From Brumimicrobium aurantiacum (GTDB taxonomy: Bacteria; Bacteroidota; Bacteroidia; Flavobacteriales_D; Crocinitomicaceae): a stretch of DNA of 64,000 nucleotides. The position numbers were made by a program, and so were the translations under genes. The stretch is from positions 124,001-188,000 of the forward strand of contig NZ_QURB01000006.1 of the NCBI RefSeq assembly GCF_003402975.1. The letters run 5' to 3'. The notes beneath the pieces were generated by a model. The model ran no database searches, was not told where the DNA came from, and saw only the letters and a list, made by a program, of their open reading frames with translations. Position 1 is the stretch's first letter. Each line of letters starts with the position of its first letter. Shown here piece by piece: positions 36,339 to 46,237 of this stretch.

Positions 36339-36548
36339 ATGAAAGTAACAGAAAAAACAACTTATGAAGAAGCACTTCAACGATTGAAGGAAATTGTTGG
36401 TGCCTTGGAAGCGAAAGAAGTAAAAATTGATGATTTATCAGGAACAGTAATCGAAGCAAAGGAATTGGTTGACTTTTGTCGTACAAAATTAGACAAAACA
36501 GAAGAAGACATTAAACGTATCATTGCTCCAGACGACGAAGTTGAATAA
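36339..36548 (+). CDS. xseB: Exodeoxyribonuclease VII small subunit
   Basis: 69 residues with the XseB helical hairpin: TYEEALQRLKEIVGALE, then KIDDLSGTVIEAKELVDFCR and a KLDKTEEDIKRI tail. The normal family length is 60-80. Placed directly after xseA, it forms the holoenzyme with it. Its 3' end overlaps the dinB start by 8 nt if dinB begins at 36541. Confidence 0.93.
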   Translation: MKVTEKTTYEEALQRLKEIVGALEAKEVKIDDLSGTVIEAKELVDFCRTKLDKTEEDIKRIIAPDDEVE

Positions 36549-37623
36549 GGAAGAAGTTATACAAAAAATTATCCATGTGGATATGGATGCATTTTACGCT
36601 TCTGTTGAACAGCGTGATAATCCTGATTTACGAGGAAAACCAATTGCTGTTGGTGGACTGGGAGGAAGAGGAGTGATTGCTGCTGCAAGTTACGAAGCAC
36701 GAAAATTTGGTGTGCGTTCTGCAATGCCTTCCCGAGTTGCTTTGCGCAAATGTCCAACCTTGTTATTTGTCAAACCGACATTTGAGAAATACAAAGCCGT
36801 TTCTAACGAAATTAATGCCATATTTCACCGTTATACTTCAATTGTAGAACCTTTGTCTCTAGATGAAGCCTTTTTAGACGTTACCTATTCGAAATATGAA
36901 ATGCAATCAGCTACTTTAATTGCGCAAGAGATTAAGAATGATATTCGCAATGAATTGAGTTTAATTGCTTCAGCGGGTGTTTCATACAACAAGTTCTTGG
37001 CGAAAATTGCTTCTGATCAGGACAAGCCGGATGGTTTGTTTGTTATTCCTCCTGAAGAAGGTCCAACATTCATCAAACAACTTCCAATTGAAGACTTTTT
37101 TGGTGTGGGAAAAGTCACCGCTGAAAAAATGAAAGCCAATAATATTTTCGTAGGTGAGGATTTATTAGCTTATTCAAAAATTGAATTACAGCAAATGTTT
37201 GGTAAAACAGGGAGTTTCCTTTACGGAATTGCCAGAGGAATTGACCATAGAAAAGTAAAAGCTACCCGCATTAGAAAAAGCGTTGGTGCGGAACAAACTT
37301 TCTCTGAAAACATAAATGACGAAATCAGTATCAATGAAAAGTTCACCCAAGTATTTGAAAAGTGGTGGGAAAGATACGAGAATCACAAATTAAAAGGACG
37401 AACTGTTACCTTAAAGATTCGCAATTTTGAATTTGAAACCATCACCAGATCCATCACAGAAACAGAGTACATTACCAATAAATCAGATGTTCGCCAAAAG
37501 TTAACTGACCTTATGAGAGAATCTATAGTTGCGGGTGTTCCTATTCGATTAATTGGTGTTTCAATTAGTGGATTTGAAATAGAAGAAACAGATACAGAAG
37601 TTCAACAACTTACTTTTTGGTAG
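36541..37623 (+). CDS. dinB: DNA polymerase IV (Y-family translesion polymerase)
   Basis: Catalytic carboxylates are in IIHVDMDAFYASVEQRD and PLSLDEAFLDVT. IASAGVSYNKFLAKIASDQDKPDGLFVI-type text and the HhH region (PIEDFFGVGKVTAEKM) are typical. The C-terminal little-finger domain ends in QQLTFW, which may serve as a clamp-binding motif. The TTG at 36541 gives 360 residues; another TTG at 36523 would extend it by six. It is transcribed with xseA-xseB, a repair operon, and converges on murF with 11 nt between stops. Confidence 0.95.
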   Translation: MNKEEVIQKIIHVDMDAFYASVEQRDNPDLRGKPIAVGGLGGRGVIAAASYEARKFGVRSAMPSRVALRKCPTLLFVKPTFEKYKAVSNEINAIFHRYTSIVEPLSLDEAFLDVTYSKYEMQSATLIAQEIKNDIRNELSLIASAGVSYNKFLAKIASDQDKPDGLFVIPPEEGPTFIKQLPIEDFFGVGKVTAEKMKANNIFVGEDLLAYSKIELQQMFGKTGSFLYGIARGIDHRKVKATRIRKSVGAEQTFSENINDEISINEKFTQVFEKWWERYENHKLKGRTVTLKIRNFEFETITRSITETEYITNKSDVRQKLTDLMRESIVAGVPIRLIGVSISGFEIEETDTEVQQLTFW

Positions 37624-37634
37624 AATAACTTTGG

Positions 37635-38921
37635 CTAAATAACCTCCATTAACTTTTCTAATCCAATTCCACGCGATCCTTTCAACAAAATAAGATTGTC
37701 TTCTGGAGTAGCGATTGAAATGAAATCTTTTGCAGCTTGTGTATCTTCAAATGCGAGAATATCATGTTTTTCTTTCAAGCTTGAGAATATTTTACCGACA
37801 AACATTCCTTGTAAATTTAATGCTTTACTCAATTCGATGATTTCAGTATGAAAATGTAATGTGTTTTCTCCTAATTCGAGCATGTCACCAAGAACAAACA
37901 TTTTATTTTCTTTAGTAATTTCAGAGAAGTTTTCTAAAGCCGATTTCACACTCGTAGGATTTGCATTGTAGGCATCCAAAATCACAGTATTGTAATCTGT
38001 GGTTTCAAGTTGAGAACGATTATTATTAGGTTTGTATGCTTCTAAAGCATTATTGATATCTTCTTGATTCACTTCAAAATATTGTCCGATACAAATTGCA
38101 GCGAGCATATTGTAGAAATTATACTTTCCAATTATTTGTGTTGATACGGTAGGAGAGGAGTACTCCTTATTTGACCATTTAAAGCTTAATAAAGGAGTAA
38201 GTTCAACTTGACTTCCTTGTACATTATAATCACCATTGACTCCATAAGTTGATGTAGAACAAGCTTGAGGCAATTGTTTTTCTAGGACTTCATCATTTCC
38301 ATTATAAAAAAGATGCCCTTCAACTTCTTCAATAGCTCTGTATAATTCTGTTTTAGTTATAAGTATATTTTCAGGACTACCAAATCCTTCGATATGGGCA
38401 TATCCAATATTGGTAATGATTCCATGTGTTGGTGCTGCGATATCCGTTAGTTCTTTTATATCTCCAATTTTACTAGCCCCCATTTCAATGATTGCAATAT
38501 CATGTTCTTTGTTCAGTTGGAGTAGGGTAAGGGGAACTCCAATATGATTGTTCAAGTTTCCTTGTGTAAAATGAATATTATATTTCTGTTGTAGAACGGC
38601 AGCGGTTAATTCTTTCGTTGTTGTTTTTCCATTTGTTCCTGTGATTCCTATAACAGGGATATCAAACTTTTTTCTATGGTAATTGGCTAATTGTTGAAGA
38701 AAAACTAAAGCGTCTTCGACGTAAACAAGATTTTGGTGATCTTTTAAATTTACATCGTCAACAACAGCATATTTAGCACCTTGTTCAATCGCTTTTAGGG
38801 CATATTTGTTTCCATCAAAATTATCACCTTTTAAAGCAATGAATAAGTTATCTTTTTCAATTTTTCTGGTATCAGTAGAAACACCAGTACATTCTTCTAA
38901 AAGTTTGAATTTATCTTCCAT
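37635..38921 (-). CDS. murF: UDP-MurNAc-tripeptide:D-Ala-D-Ala ligase
   Basis: Last cytoplasmic peptide-adding step of peptidoglycan precursor synthesis. The N-terminal substrate domain has GVSTDTRKIEKDNLFIALKG, the ATP loop is GITGTNGKTTTKE (about 92), and later motifs are HGIITNIGYAHIEGFG and ILDAYNANPTSV. The ATG at 38921 (428 residues) is chosen over an in-frame start at 38963, which lies upstream of the hairpin and would add a leader with no family match. The gldJ terminator ends about 10 nt before this ATG. Confidence 0.95.
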   Translation of the reverse strand: MEDKFKLLEECTGVSTDTRKIEKDNLFIALKGDNFDGNKYALKAIEQGAKYAVVDDVNLKDHQNLVYVEDALVFLQQLANYHRKKFDIPVIGITGTNGKTTTKELTAAVLQQKYNIHFTQGNLNNHIGVPLTLLQLNKEHDIAIIEMGASKIGDIKELTDIAAPTHGIITNIGYAHIEGFGSPENILITKTELYRAIEEVEGHLFYNGNDEVLEKQLPQACSTSTYGVNGDYNVQGSQVELTPLLSFKWSNKEYSSPTVSTQIIGKYNFYNMLAAICIGQYFEVNQEDINNALEAYKPNNNRSQLETTDYNTVILDAYNANPTSVKSALENFSEITKENKMFVLGDMLELGENTLHFHTEIIELSKALNLQGMFVGKIFSSLKEKHDILAFEDTQAAKDFISIATPEDNLILLKGSRGIGLEKLMEVI

Positions 38922-38931
38922 AGTATAAAAT

Positions 38932-38960
38932 AAAAAAGTCCCGACATAACTGTCGGGACT
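38932..38960 (-). terminator. Terminator of gldJ, just before the murF start
   Basis: AGTCCCGACA (38960-38951 on this strand) pairs perfectly with TGTCGGGACT (38946-38937) across a GTTA loop, then a T run (38936-38932). A TATATTTG -7 box (38968-38961, this strand) abuts its upstream side. Confidence 0.88.
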
Positions 38961-38982
38961 CAAATATAGTGAAAACTTCTTT

Positions 38983-41028
38983 TTATTTTCTTTTTGTTTT
39001 CTGATTCATTCCACCTGGACTACCAATTCTGTCCATAGCACATCTGAATCCAATATAATCAGTGGCTTGATCTTCATCAAGGAATCTTCTGTTTCCACCT
39101 ACCATCCAGTAAGCTCTGTCTTTCCAAGATCCACCTTTATAAACTCTAGATTTGTTTGATACCAAAGTCGTTGGCCAAGCTGTACGATCATCAGGACCTC
39201 CTGGTTTAATTCCAGAACCTTTTAGGTCATACTCTTCATGTTCACTTTGATACATTACTAATTCTGGATCACGTCTTGCTTGGTTAATGTCATTCATACG
39301 TTCAGTATTGTCGTAGTGAATTGAAGACTCAATATCACCATCTAAATAATCGATATAATCTGCTCTTCTGTAGTTAAGACGTCCAATATTTTCTTCTTCA
39401 GTAACATCTCTATATTTTAATTTACCTGGTGTTTCAACCATGTAATCAGCAAAACCATCTCTTAAAATTGAGATAATTTCATAAGCATACTCACCTCCTA
39501 AATCACCTTCTCTAAATTCATCGATAAAGATTCCTTCAAATAGATTTTCTTGAACATACATAGAAGCCTCTGCGTCTAATTTATCATTTTTATATTCAAC
39601 GGCTTTGTCAAGAATAGCATTGATCTCTTTAAGGATTCTCAATTCCTCTTTATCTTTTTCACTATTATGAGAAACATAGTATGGGTCTGGAGCATATCCT
39701 CTAGCAACAGGGTTTTTAGATTCATTTGTTTTCATGATTCCATCAGTAATAACATCGTCATCTGGATCATGTTTTGCAGCAGAAACTCTTTGGAAACGGA
39801 TTCTTTCAAATTCGTTTAAGTATTCTTTCATTCCATGAACATCATATTCTGTTTGGAAGTTCTTTTCATCAATGGCTCCCTCATAGTTCAATACTTTAGT
39901 TTGGAAAACATTTCCTCTAAATGGTCTAAAGTCATCAACATCTTCTGAAGATAGAGGTCTGTAAACATCAAGTACCCATTCAGCAACATTACCTGCCATA
40001 TTATACAATCCATTGTCATTTGGCCAATAGTGATCAACTGGAGCAGTTACATCAGCACCGTCATTTAAGTTTCCAGCAACTCCCATATAATCACCTCGAC
40101 TTCTTCTAAAGTTAGCGCGAATCTCACCTTGGAATTCTTCGTTGTCTTGACGAACATAGTGTCCATCCCATGGATAAATTCTACGACTTGAAATTACTTC
40201 AGTGTCTTCACCTTTTAAGTTTCCAATTAATCCGTAGTATGCAAACTCCCACTCAGCTTCTGTTGGCAGTCTGTAACGTGGTAGTAGAATACCGTCAGAC
40301 ATTCTTACACGTCTTTCTCCTAATTCGTTACCTCTCTTACCTGTCAATTTAGAAGGATTTAAATCTGTAAGGTTTTGACGAATACTCTCGTCACCTTTTC
40401 CATTTAAGTAAGCTTCAGTATTAAATGTCGTTTCATCTGTTTGATTAATGTTGAAATCTAAAATTCCCTCACGAATCAACAAATATTCATTTACTCGGTC
40501 GGTTCTCCACTTACAGTAATCATTAGCTTGTAACCAAGAAACACCAACAACAGGATAGTCTCTGTATGCTGGATGACGAAGGTAGTAATCTACATATTTC
40601 TCATTAAATCCAAGCTTTGAACGCCATACCAATGTATCAGGTAATGCATTTTTATAAACCATTGGATAAGTTCCATTATAGGCTCTATGCAACCAGTATA
40701 AATATTCATTCCAATGAAAATTAGTAACCTCCGTTTGATCCATGTAGAAGCTAGAAACTGTTACACGTCTTGGTCTATTGTTCCAATCGTACATAACATC
40801 GTCCTCAACACGACCCATCGTAAAAGTACCCCCTTGAACGAGTATTAATCCAGGTCCAGTTTCTTGATCAACAAAAGGAACTTTTTGAAAACCACCCATT
40901 CCTGGATTGTTATAGTCCCAACCTGTGGTGTTAGATGTCTCCCTTGAACAAGAAGAAACGATTGCTATGGCTCCAATTGCCATAACCCACTGCGTTAGTC
41001 TTTTCATATTATTGGTATTTATTTTCAT
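38983..41028 (-). CDS. gldJ: Gliding motility / T9SS lipoprotein GldJ
   Basis: Outer-membrane-associated lipoprotein required for gliding and for stability of the T9SS in Flavobacterium. The lipobox is in IAIVSSCSRE. An FGE-sulfatase-like (SUMF1) domain begins GLILVQGGTFTMGR and includes QTEVTNFHWNEYL, YRLPTEAEWEFAYYG, NMAGNVAEWVLDVYRP and KGGSWKDRAYW. At 681 residues it is longer than F. johnsoniae GldJ (about 560), with an acidic insert between residues ~400 and 590. An ATG at 41007 gives a shorter, more usual lipoprotein signal. The neighbourhood (porU, porV, PorP/SprF-like) supports the name. Confidence 0.93.
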   Translation of the reverse strand: MKINTNNMKRLTQWVMAIGAIAIVSSCSRETSNTTGWDYNNPGMGGFQKVPFVDQETGPGLILVQGGTFTMGRVEDDVMYDWNNRPRRVTVSSFYMDQTEVTNFHWNEYLYWLHRAYNGTYPMVYKNALPDTLVWRSKLGFNEKYVDYYLRHPAYRDYPVVGVSWLQANDYCKWRTDRVNEYLLIREGILDFNINQTDETTFNTEAYLNGKGDESIRQNLTDLNPSKLTGKRGNELGERRVRMSDGILLPRYRLPTEAEWEFAYYGLIGNLKGEDTEVISSRRIYPWDGHYVRQDNEEFQGEIRANFRRSRGDYMGVAGNLNDGADVTAPVDHYWPNDNGLYNMAGNVAEWVLDVYRPLSSEDVDDFRPFRGNVFQTKVLNYEGAIDEKNFQTEYDVHGMKEYLNEFERIRFQRVSAAKHDPDDDVITDGIMKTNESKNPVARGYAPDPYYVSHNSEKDKEELRILKEINAILDKAVEYKNDKLDAEASMYVQENLFEGIFIDEFREGDLGGEYAYEIISILRDGFADYMVETPGKLKYRDVTEEENIGRLNYRRADYIDYLDGDIESSIHYDNTERMNDINQARRDPELVMYQSEHEEYDLKGSGIKPGGPDDRTAWPTTLVSNKSRVYKGGSWKDRAYWMVGGNRRFLDEDQATDYIGFRCAMDRIGSPGGMNQKTKRK

Positions 41029-41088
41029 AATTCAATTCTTCGTCTAATATACAAATAACGTGTTTTTTATCTTTAGTTACAAAATTTC

Positions 41089-42072
41089 TTAAAAAGAAGG
41101 ACAAGAAATTGTTCTAAAGCTTGGTTTTTTAACCTTACAAGATAAGTCTAATCCTAATGATATTTCATGTGAACCTCCAGATACACCGTTGTTCAATGCA
41201 GATACTGTAACATCATAACTGTATCCTACCTTAAATTTCCCTGTATTTACTCCAGCTGATAAAATGAATGCATCTCTAGAACGGAACCATGCACCAGCTG
41301 TTAATGCGCCATATTGTACATAAGTACCCAATAATGTTTCCATAAATCCTTGTTGATATTGGAAAATCATATTTGGCATAATAGATACATTGTTGTTGTA
41401 TTTTGAACTTGAACCTAGAGGGATTTTAGCTCCTGCATGTCCAGTAAAACGGATAGGCATTCTACTTTGACCAATTATCATTGATTCATCAGGCATGTTT
41501 AAGTGATGTGCAGATACTCCAAAGAAAAACTGCTCAGTAAATCCAACCATTCCTGCTGACACATCAAAAAATCCTCTCGAACCACCTCTTGGCACATCTC
41601 CAGTAGCATATATAAAACCTCTACGTGGGTCAATCATATCTCCAAAAGTTAAACGATCCCAATCCAATGATTTTTGATTCCAAGTTGCTTTCCCGGCAAA
41701 CATCATAGTGAATTTACGGTTTACCTTTAAGTGATAGTTGTAAATCAAACTTAAAGTGGTGTGGTTAATTGTTCCTTTTCCTTGCTGGTCATGCGTCATT
41801 ATAACACCAATTCCGCCATTCATTCCTTTGATGTATTGATCATAGGAAGCTGAATATGTAACATAAGATCCCGAAAGTGCTGGCCATTGATTTCTGTAGT
41901 TTACAGCAAATCGTGGACAACCATGACTACCCGCAAATGCAGGGTTTAAATAGATTGGATTCGCATAAAATTGCGAAAATTGTGGGTCTTGTGCGTATGT
42001 TTTGTTGTTAAATGCATTGATAACCAGTATTGTTAATAATGCAAGTAACGGAGATATAGTTTTTCTTAGCAT
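41089..42072 (-). CDS. PorP/SprF-family type IX secretion membrane protein
   Basis: 327 residues from the ATG at 42072, with a signal peptide ending NKTYAQ. The family start DPQFSQFYANPIYLNPAFAGS is followed by a predicted outer-membrane beta barrel, containing NYRNQWPALSGSYVTYSASYD-type strands, NGGIGVIMTHDQQG and the ending LGLDLSCKVKKP. Such proteins hold or display T9SS products or interact with GldJ/GldK rings. Paralogues are numerous in Bacteroidota, so PorP versus SprF cannot be decided. It starts the operon PorP/SprF-gldJ. Confidence 0.92.
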   Translation of the reverse strand: MLRKTISPLLALLTILVINAFNNKTYAQDPQFSQFYANPIYLNPAFAGSHGCPRFAVNYRNQWPALSGSYVTYSASYDQYIKGMNGGIGVIMTHDQQGKGTINHTTLSLIYNYHLKVNRKFTMMFAGKATWNQKSLDWDRLTFGDMIDPRRGFIYATGDVPRGGSRGFFDVSAGMVGFTEQFFFGVSAHHLNMPDESMIIGQSRMPIRFTGHAGAKIPLGSSSKYNNNVSIMPNMIFQYQQGFMETLLGTYVQYGALTAGAWFRSRDAFILSAGVNTGKFKVGYSYDVTVSALNNGVSGGSHEISLGLDLSCKVKKPSFRTISCPSF

Positions 42073-42191
42073 AGTTAATCTTTTCAGATTTGATAAACAT
42101 CCGTCAATTTTACGAAAAAAAAAGCGCATAGTTACAAATAAAATAAAGTTCTTTTAAAATATGTTTAAAATGTTGTCGTTTATTATGCAAC

Positions 42192-42203
42192 AATAGCGCT
42201 ATT
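42192..42203. promoter_or_regulatory. 12-bp palindrome between divergent T9SS operons
   Basis: AATAGCGCTATT is a perfect palindrome in the 175-nt divergent region between the PorP/SprF-like gene and porU. It could be an operator. There is no further support. Confidence 0.25.
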
Positions 42204-42247
42204 ATTAAATCTTTTTTAGAACTTGGCGACTTTCAAAATTATTTAAA

Positions 42248-45200
42248 ATGAATAAAGTATTTTCTCTGTTAATTTTATTTTTTCTTGTTGTTTTTTTAGG
42301 TCAATACAGCTACGCTCAGAATGAAGTAACTGTTGATTTGAAATGGGAGGAAGAATCTGATTATATAGTTGTGCCATCAGGAAAAATTGAGATACCTAAT
42401 TTAGAAGGTGCTGTATTTGATGGTGAAGACTTTATATATATAGCACAATATAAAAGACTTTCTTCTTCATTAGATTGGAGTTTTGACCTTTTATCTTACC
42501 AATCCTCTCCTGTGGATAAAGTGATGAGTTCATTTATTGAAGATAACGGAATTGAAGTTGGTACTGCTCCAAAATTTCAGATTAAAAATATAAAGGATAG
42601 AGGTAGACCAATCGCCGTTTTAGAGCTAAATCCTTTTGTGAAAGTCAATGGTCAGGTTCGAAAAGTAGAAACTATTGTATTTAAACAAACTTCTCAAAAT
42701 AATTTTTCAAATAAAGACCCAGAATTTGCTCTAGAGTCTGTATTAAAAAGTGGAAGTGGAGAATGGTATAAGATCTCAGTAGATAAAGATGGTATTTATA
42801 AAATAGATTATAATTTTTTAAACAGTATTGGAGTTAATGTTAGTAGCCTAGATCCTGCCGATATAAATATTTATGGTAACGCTTTTGGAATTTTACCAGA
42901 ATTAAATAGTGAATACCGTCCTGATGATTTGTTGAAAAATGACATCCAAATTGTTGGGGAAGGAGATGGTTCTTTTGATGAAGGTGATTACATTCTTTTT
43001 TATGGAAGAGGTCCTCATAAATGGGAAGAAAGTACAGGCAGATTTAGATTTATCAGAAATATTTATTCTAGTCTAAGTACCTATTACATAAATATTGATT
43101 CTGGAAATAGTCCAGCTCGAATCCAAAATGCCGATATTTCGCAAAAGCCTGCAACACACGTTGTAACTAATTATAGTTCTTATGCTGTTCATGAAAAAGA
43201 ACTCAGAAGTCTTATGTTTGGAGGTCAGCGTTGGTATGGAGAGGAGTTTGATGCTGAATTGAATCAAAGTATTTCAATGAACATAGCGGATTTAAACAGT
43301 TCTGAAGATGTAGAACTAAGAGCCTTTATGGCAGGAAATGTCGGAGGTTCAGTATTTAATTTTCGATACAATGGTAATTTAATAGGAACAGATACAGTAG
43401 GAAGTCCAGCTGAAGCAAGTTATAATCGAACTGGATTTAATTTGGCTCCTGGTATTTTCACACCAACATCTAGTAATTTTACAATTAACATAGAGTTTGA
43501 TCGTAACACTCCAGATGCAAAAGGTTATTTGGATTTTATAGAGGTGAATGCACGTAGCTTTCTACGATTTAGTAATGGTCGTGAATTTAGAGATTTAGAA
43601 TCTGTTGGTGCAGGTAATGTTGCTGAAATGCGAATGACCAATACTCCATCAAATGCTAAGGTTTGGGAGATTACTGAACGTACCCAACCTAAAATAGTTC
43701 AAGGTTCTAATTCGAATGGTACTTTTAGCTTTAACGTAGCTACCGATAGTTTGAGACAATTTATCACTTTTGATGGTTCACAATATAATACTCCAAGTTT
43801 TGTTGAAAGAGTTCAGTCTCAAAATCTACATGCCTTAGGTTATGCAGATTATTTAATCGTTACCCATCCACTTTTTGTCTCTCAGGCAAATAGATTAGCT
43901 TCATTACATGAAAATAATGGTTTATCAGTGCATGTTGTATCAACTGAACAGGTTTACAATGAGTTTTCAGGAGGAACGCAGGATCCAACTGCAATAAAGT
44001 ATTTTGCAAAAATGTTTTATGACCGTGCGGAAGGAGATGTTTCTAAACAACCAAAATATATGTTGTTGTTTGGTGATGGAACTTATGATCCATTAGATAG
44101 GGTAGAGAATAATAATTATATGGTTCCTGTCTATGAAACAGAGAACTCAGAAAACTATGTTTCTTCTTTGGTTTCTGATGATTATTTTGGATTGTTAGAC
44201 GACAACGAATCTTTTAATATTTCAGATAAAATGGATATTGCCGTCGGTAGATTTACCGCAACTACAACAATTCATGCCCAGATTCTAGTCGATAAAGTAG
44301 AACACTATATGAAAAATGGTTCTGATTTGTTTTCTTCAGGTGATATGTCTTGTGGTGAGTGTGATGAAGGTGACAAAAATTCAACTCATGGAAATTGGAG
44401 ACAAAGGTATACTTTGATTGCAGATGATGAAAATCAATCTCAATTCATAGATGATTTAGAGTTCGGTTATAATTATTTTGAAAACAACCATCAGGAAATG
44501 AATGCGATTAAAATTTATTCCGATGCTTTTGAGCAAACTACAACTGCTGGAGGAGAAAGATTCCCTGATGTCAACGATGCAATCCAGAGAAGTATTGATG
44601 CAGGATCTTTGGTTACGTGTTATGTTGGACATGGCGGTTCTGCAGGAGCGGCTCAGGAACGTATTATTACAGTAGGCGAGGTGTTAGACCAAACAAATAT
44701 TGATGAGTTAACATTATTTGTTTCTGCAACTTGTGAATTTTCAAGAATTGATGACAACCGTCAAGTTTCAATAGGGGAATATATGGCTTTGAATGATGAA
44801 GGAGGAGCAATTGCTTTGATGACTACTTCGAGAGCCGTATATATTTATACAAATACTGCAGTGACGGAAGAGTTTTTCCAAAATGTTTTTGAAAGAAATG
44901 CCGATAATGAGCCATTAACTTTTGGAGACATTATAATAAACACCAAAAATCAATCTTCGGGTGGATCTGATAAGAGAAGTTTTATGTTGATTGGAGATCC
45001 TGCTTTAACAATTGCATTGCCTTATGAGAAAGTTGTGGTTGATAGTGTTAATTCAATTTCTGTACTTTCTGCAGCTGATACTTTAAAAGCGCTTTCTAAG
45101 TCAAGTATGTCAGGTCATATCGAAGATCAATTTGGGAATCTTTTAAGTAGTTATAATGGAATCGTTCAGCCAACAATTTACGATAAAGCTTCAGAACGTA

Positions 45201-46114
45201 CTACATTAGGACAAGATGCTGATTCCCCTGTTAGAACCTTCGATCAACAAGAAAATATTCTTTTTAAAGGTAAGGCTACAGTCTCGAACGGTTATTTTGA
45301 CTTTGATTTTATTGTTCCAAAAGACATTAATTATGCATATGGAAATGGAAAGGCAACATTTTACTCCTGGAATACAAGTAACACAGAGATTAACGCTGGA
45401 GGTTATTCCAAAAACTTTTTGATTGGTGGGATTGATACGTCGGGATTAAATGATCAATTGGGGCCTGAAATAGAGTTGTATTTGAATGATGAAAGCTTCG
45501 TAAATGGAGGGATTTCAAATGATTTCCCTATTTTAATTGCCCATTTATACGATGAAAGTGGAATTAATACTGTAGGAAATGGAATAGGTCACGATATTAC
45601 AATGATTTTGGATGACAATACGAGTGATGCCACCGTGTTGAATTCTTACTATGAATCAGATTTAGATACCTACCAAAGTGGGAGTTTAACTTATCAAATG
45701 GATAAGCTTACTCCAGGTTTACACACTTTAACTTTTAAAGCTTGGGATGTCAACAATAATTCTAGTGAAAAGGTAATTGAATTTACAGTTCATGAAGAAG
45801 AGGATATTGCTCTTGAACATGTTTTAAATTATCCAAATCCATTTACTACGCATACGGAGTTTTTCTTTGAGCATAATCAAGTTTGTTCTGCCTTAGAAAC
45901 GCAAATTGAAATATTTACTGTAACGGGAAGATTGGTGAGAACAATTAATAAGTTGGTGGAAACAAGAGGGTTTAGAACTGAAGGTGTTGCATGGGATGGT
46001 CGAGATGATTTTGGAGATCAATTGGCAAAAGGAGTGTATGTTTACCGTGTTACAATTGAAAATCCTGACGGAGAGAAAACTCAAGAAATGCAAAAACTTT
46101 ATCTTTTAAAGTAA
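42248..46114 (+). CDS. porU: T9SS C-terminal signal peptidase PorU (gingipain-like C25)
   Basis: Cleaves the C-terminal sorting domain of T9SS cargo at the cell surface and transfers the cargo to an anchor. 1288 residues: signal peptide ending QYSYAQ, a beta-rich prodomain, and a C25 peptidase domain from about 540 (ADYLIVTHPLFVSQANRLA). The catalytic His is in CYVGHGGSAGA (His795) and the Cys in FVSATCEFSRID (Cys829). The C-terminus has FlgD-like beta-sandwich and sorting-like text (NYPNPFTTHTEF...KGVYVYRV). It is followed by porV. Confidence 0.95.
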   Translation: MNKVFSLLILFFLVVFLGQYSYAQNEVTVDLKWEEESDYIVVPSGKIEIPNLEGAVFDGEDFIYIAQYKRLSSSLDWSFDLLSYQSSPVDKVMSSFIEDNGIEVGTAPKFQIKNIKDRGRPIAVLELNPFVKVNGQVRKVETIVFKQTSQNNFSNKDPEFALESVLKSGSGEWYKISVDKDGIYKIDYNFLNSIGVNVSSLDPADINIYGNAFGILPELNSEYRPDDLLKNDIQIVGEGDGSFDEGDYILFYGRGPHKWEESTGRFRFIRNIYSSLSTYYINIDSGNSPARIQNADISQKPATHVVTNYSSYAVHEKELRSLMFGGQRWYGEEFDAELNQSISMNIADLNSSEDVELRAFMAGNVGGSVFNFRYNGNLIGTDTVGSPAEASYNRTGFNLAPGIFTPTSSNFTINIEFDRNTPDAKGYLDFIEVNARSFLRFSNGREFRDLESVGAGNVAEMRMTNTPSNAKVWEITERTQPKIVQGSNSNGTFSFNVATDSLRQFITFDGSQYNTPSFVERVQSQNLHALGYADYLIVTHPLFVSQANRLASLHENNGLSVHVVSTEQVYNEFSGGTQDPTAIKYFAKMFYDRAEGDVSKQPKYMLLFGDGTYDPLDRVENNNYMVPVYETENSENYVSSLVSDDYFGLLDDNESFNISDKMDIAVGRFTATTTIHAQILVDKVEHYMKNGSDLFSSGDMSCGECDEGDKNSTHGNWRQRYTLIADDENQSQFIDDLEFGYNYFENNHQEMNAIKIYSDAFEQTTTAGGERFPDVNDAIQRSIDAGSLVTCYVGHGGSAGAAQERIITVGEVLDQTNIDELTLFVSATCEFSRIDDNRQVSIGEYMALNDEGGAIALMTTSRAVYIYTNTAVTEEFFQNVFERNADNEPLTFGDIIINTKNQSSGGSDKRSFMLIGDPALTIALPYEKVVVDSVNSISVLSAADTLKALSKSSMSGHIEDQFGNLLSSYNGIVQPTIYDKASERTTLGQDADSPVRTFDQQENILFKGKATVSNGYFDFDFIVPKDINYAYGNGKATFYSWNTSNTEINAGGYSKNFLIGGIDTSGLNDQLGPEIELYLNDESFVNGGISNDFPILIAHLYDESGINTVGNGIGHDITMILDDNTSDATVLNSYYESDLDTYQSGSLTYQMDKLTPGLHTLTFKAWDVNNNSSEKVIEFTVHEEEDIALEHVLNYPNPFTTHTEFFFEHNQVCSALETQIEIFTVTGRLVRTINKLVETRGFRTEGVAWDGRDDFGDQLAKGVYVYRVTIENPDGEKTQEMQKLYLLK

Positions 46115-46237
46115 CTTTAGTGTTTTAACACAATAAATTTTGTTAGAATACGTATATTTGTTGATTCGAAAATGTTTGAATCCATTTGGGGGCATTTTTA
46201 AGCACCTGAATTTTTAAAGTCGATTAATAACACATAG

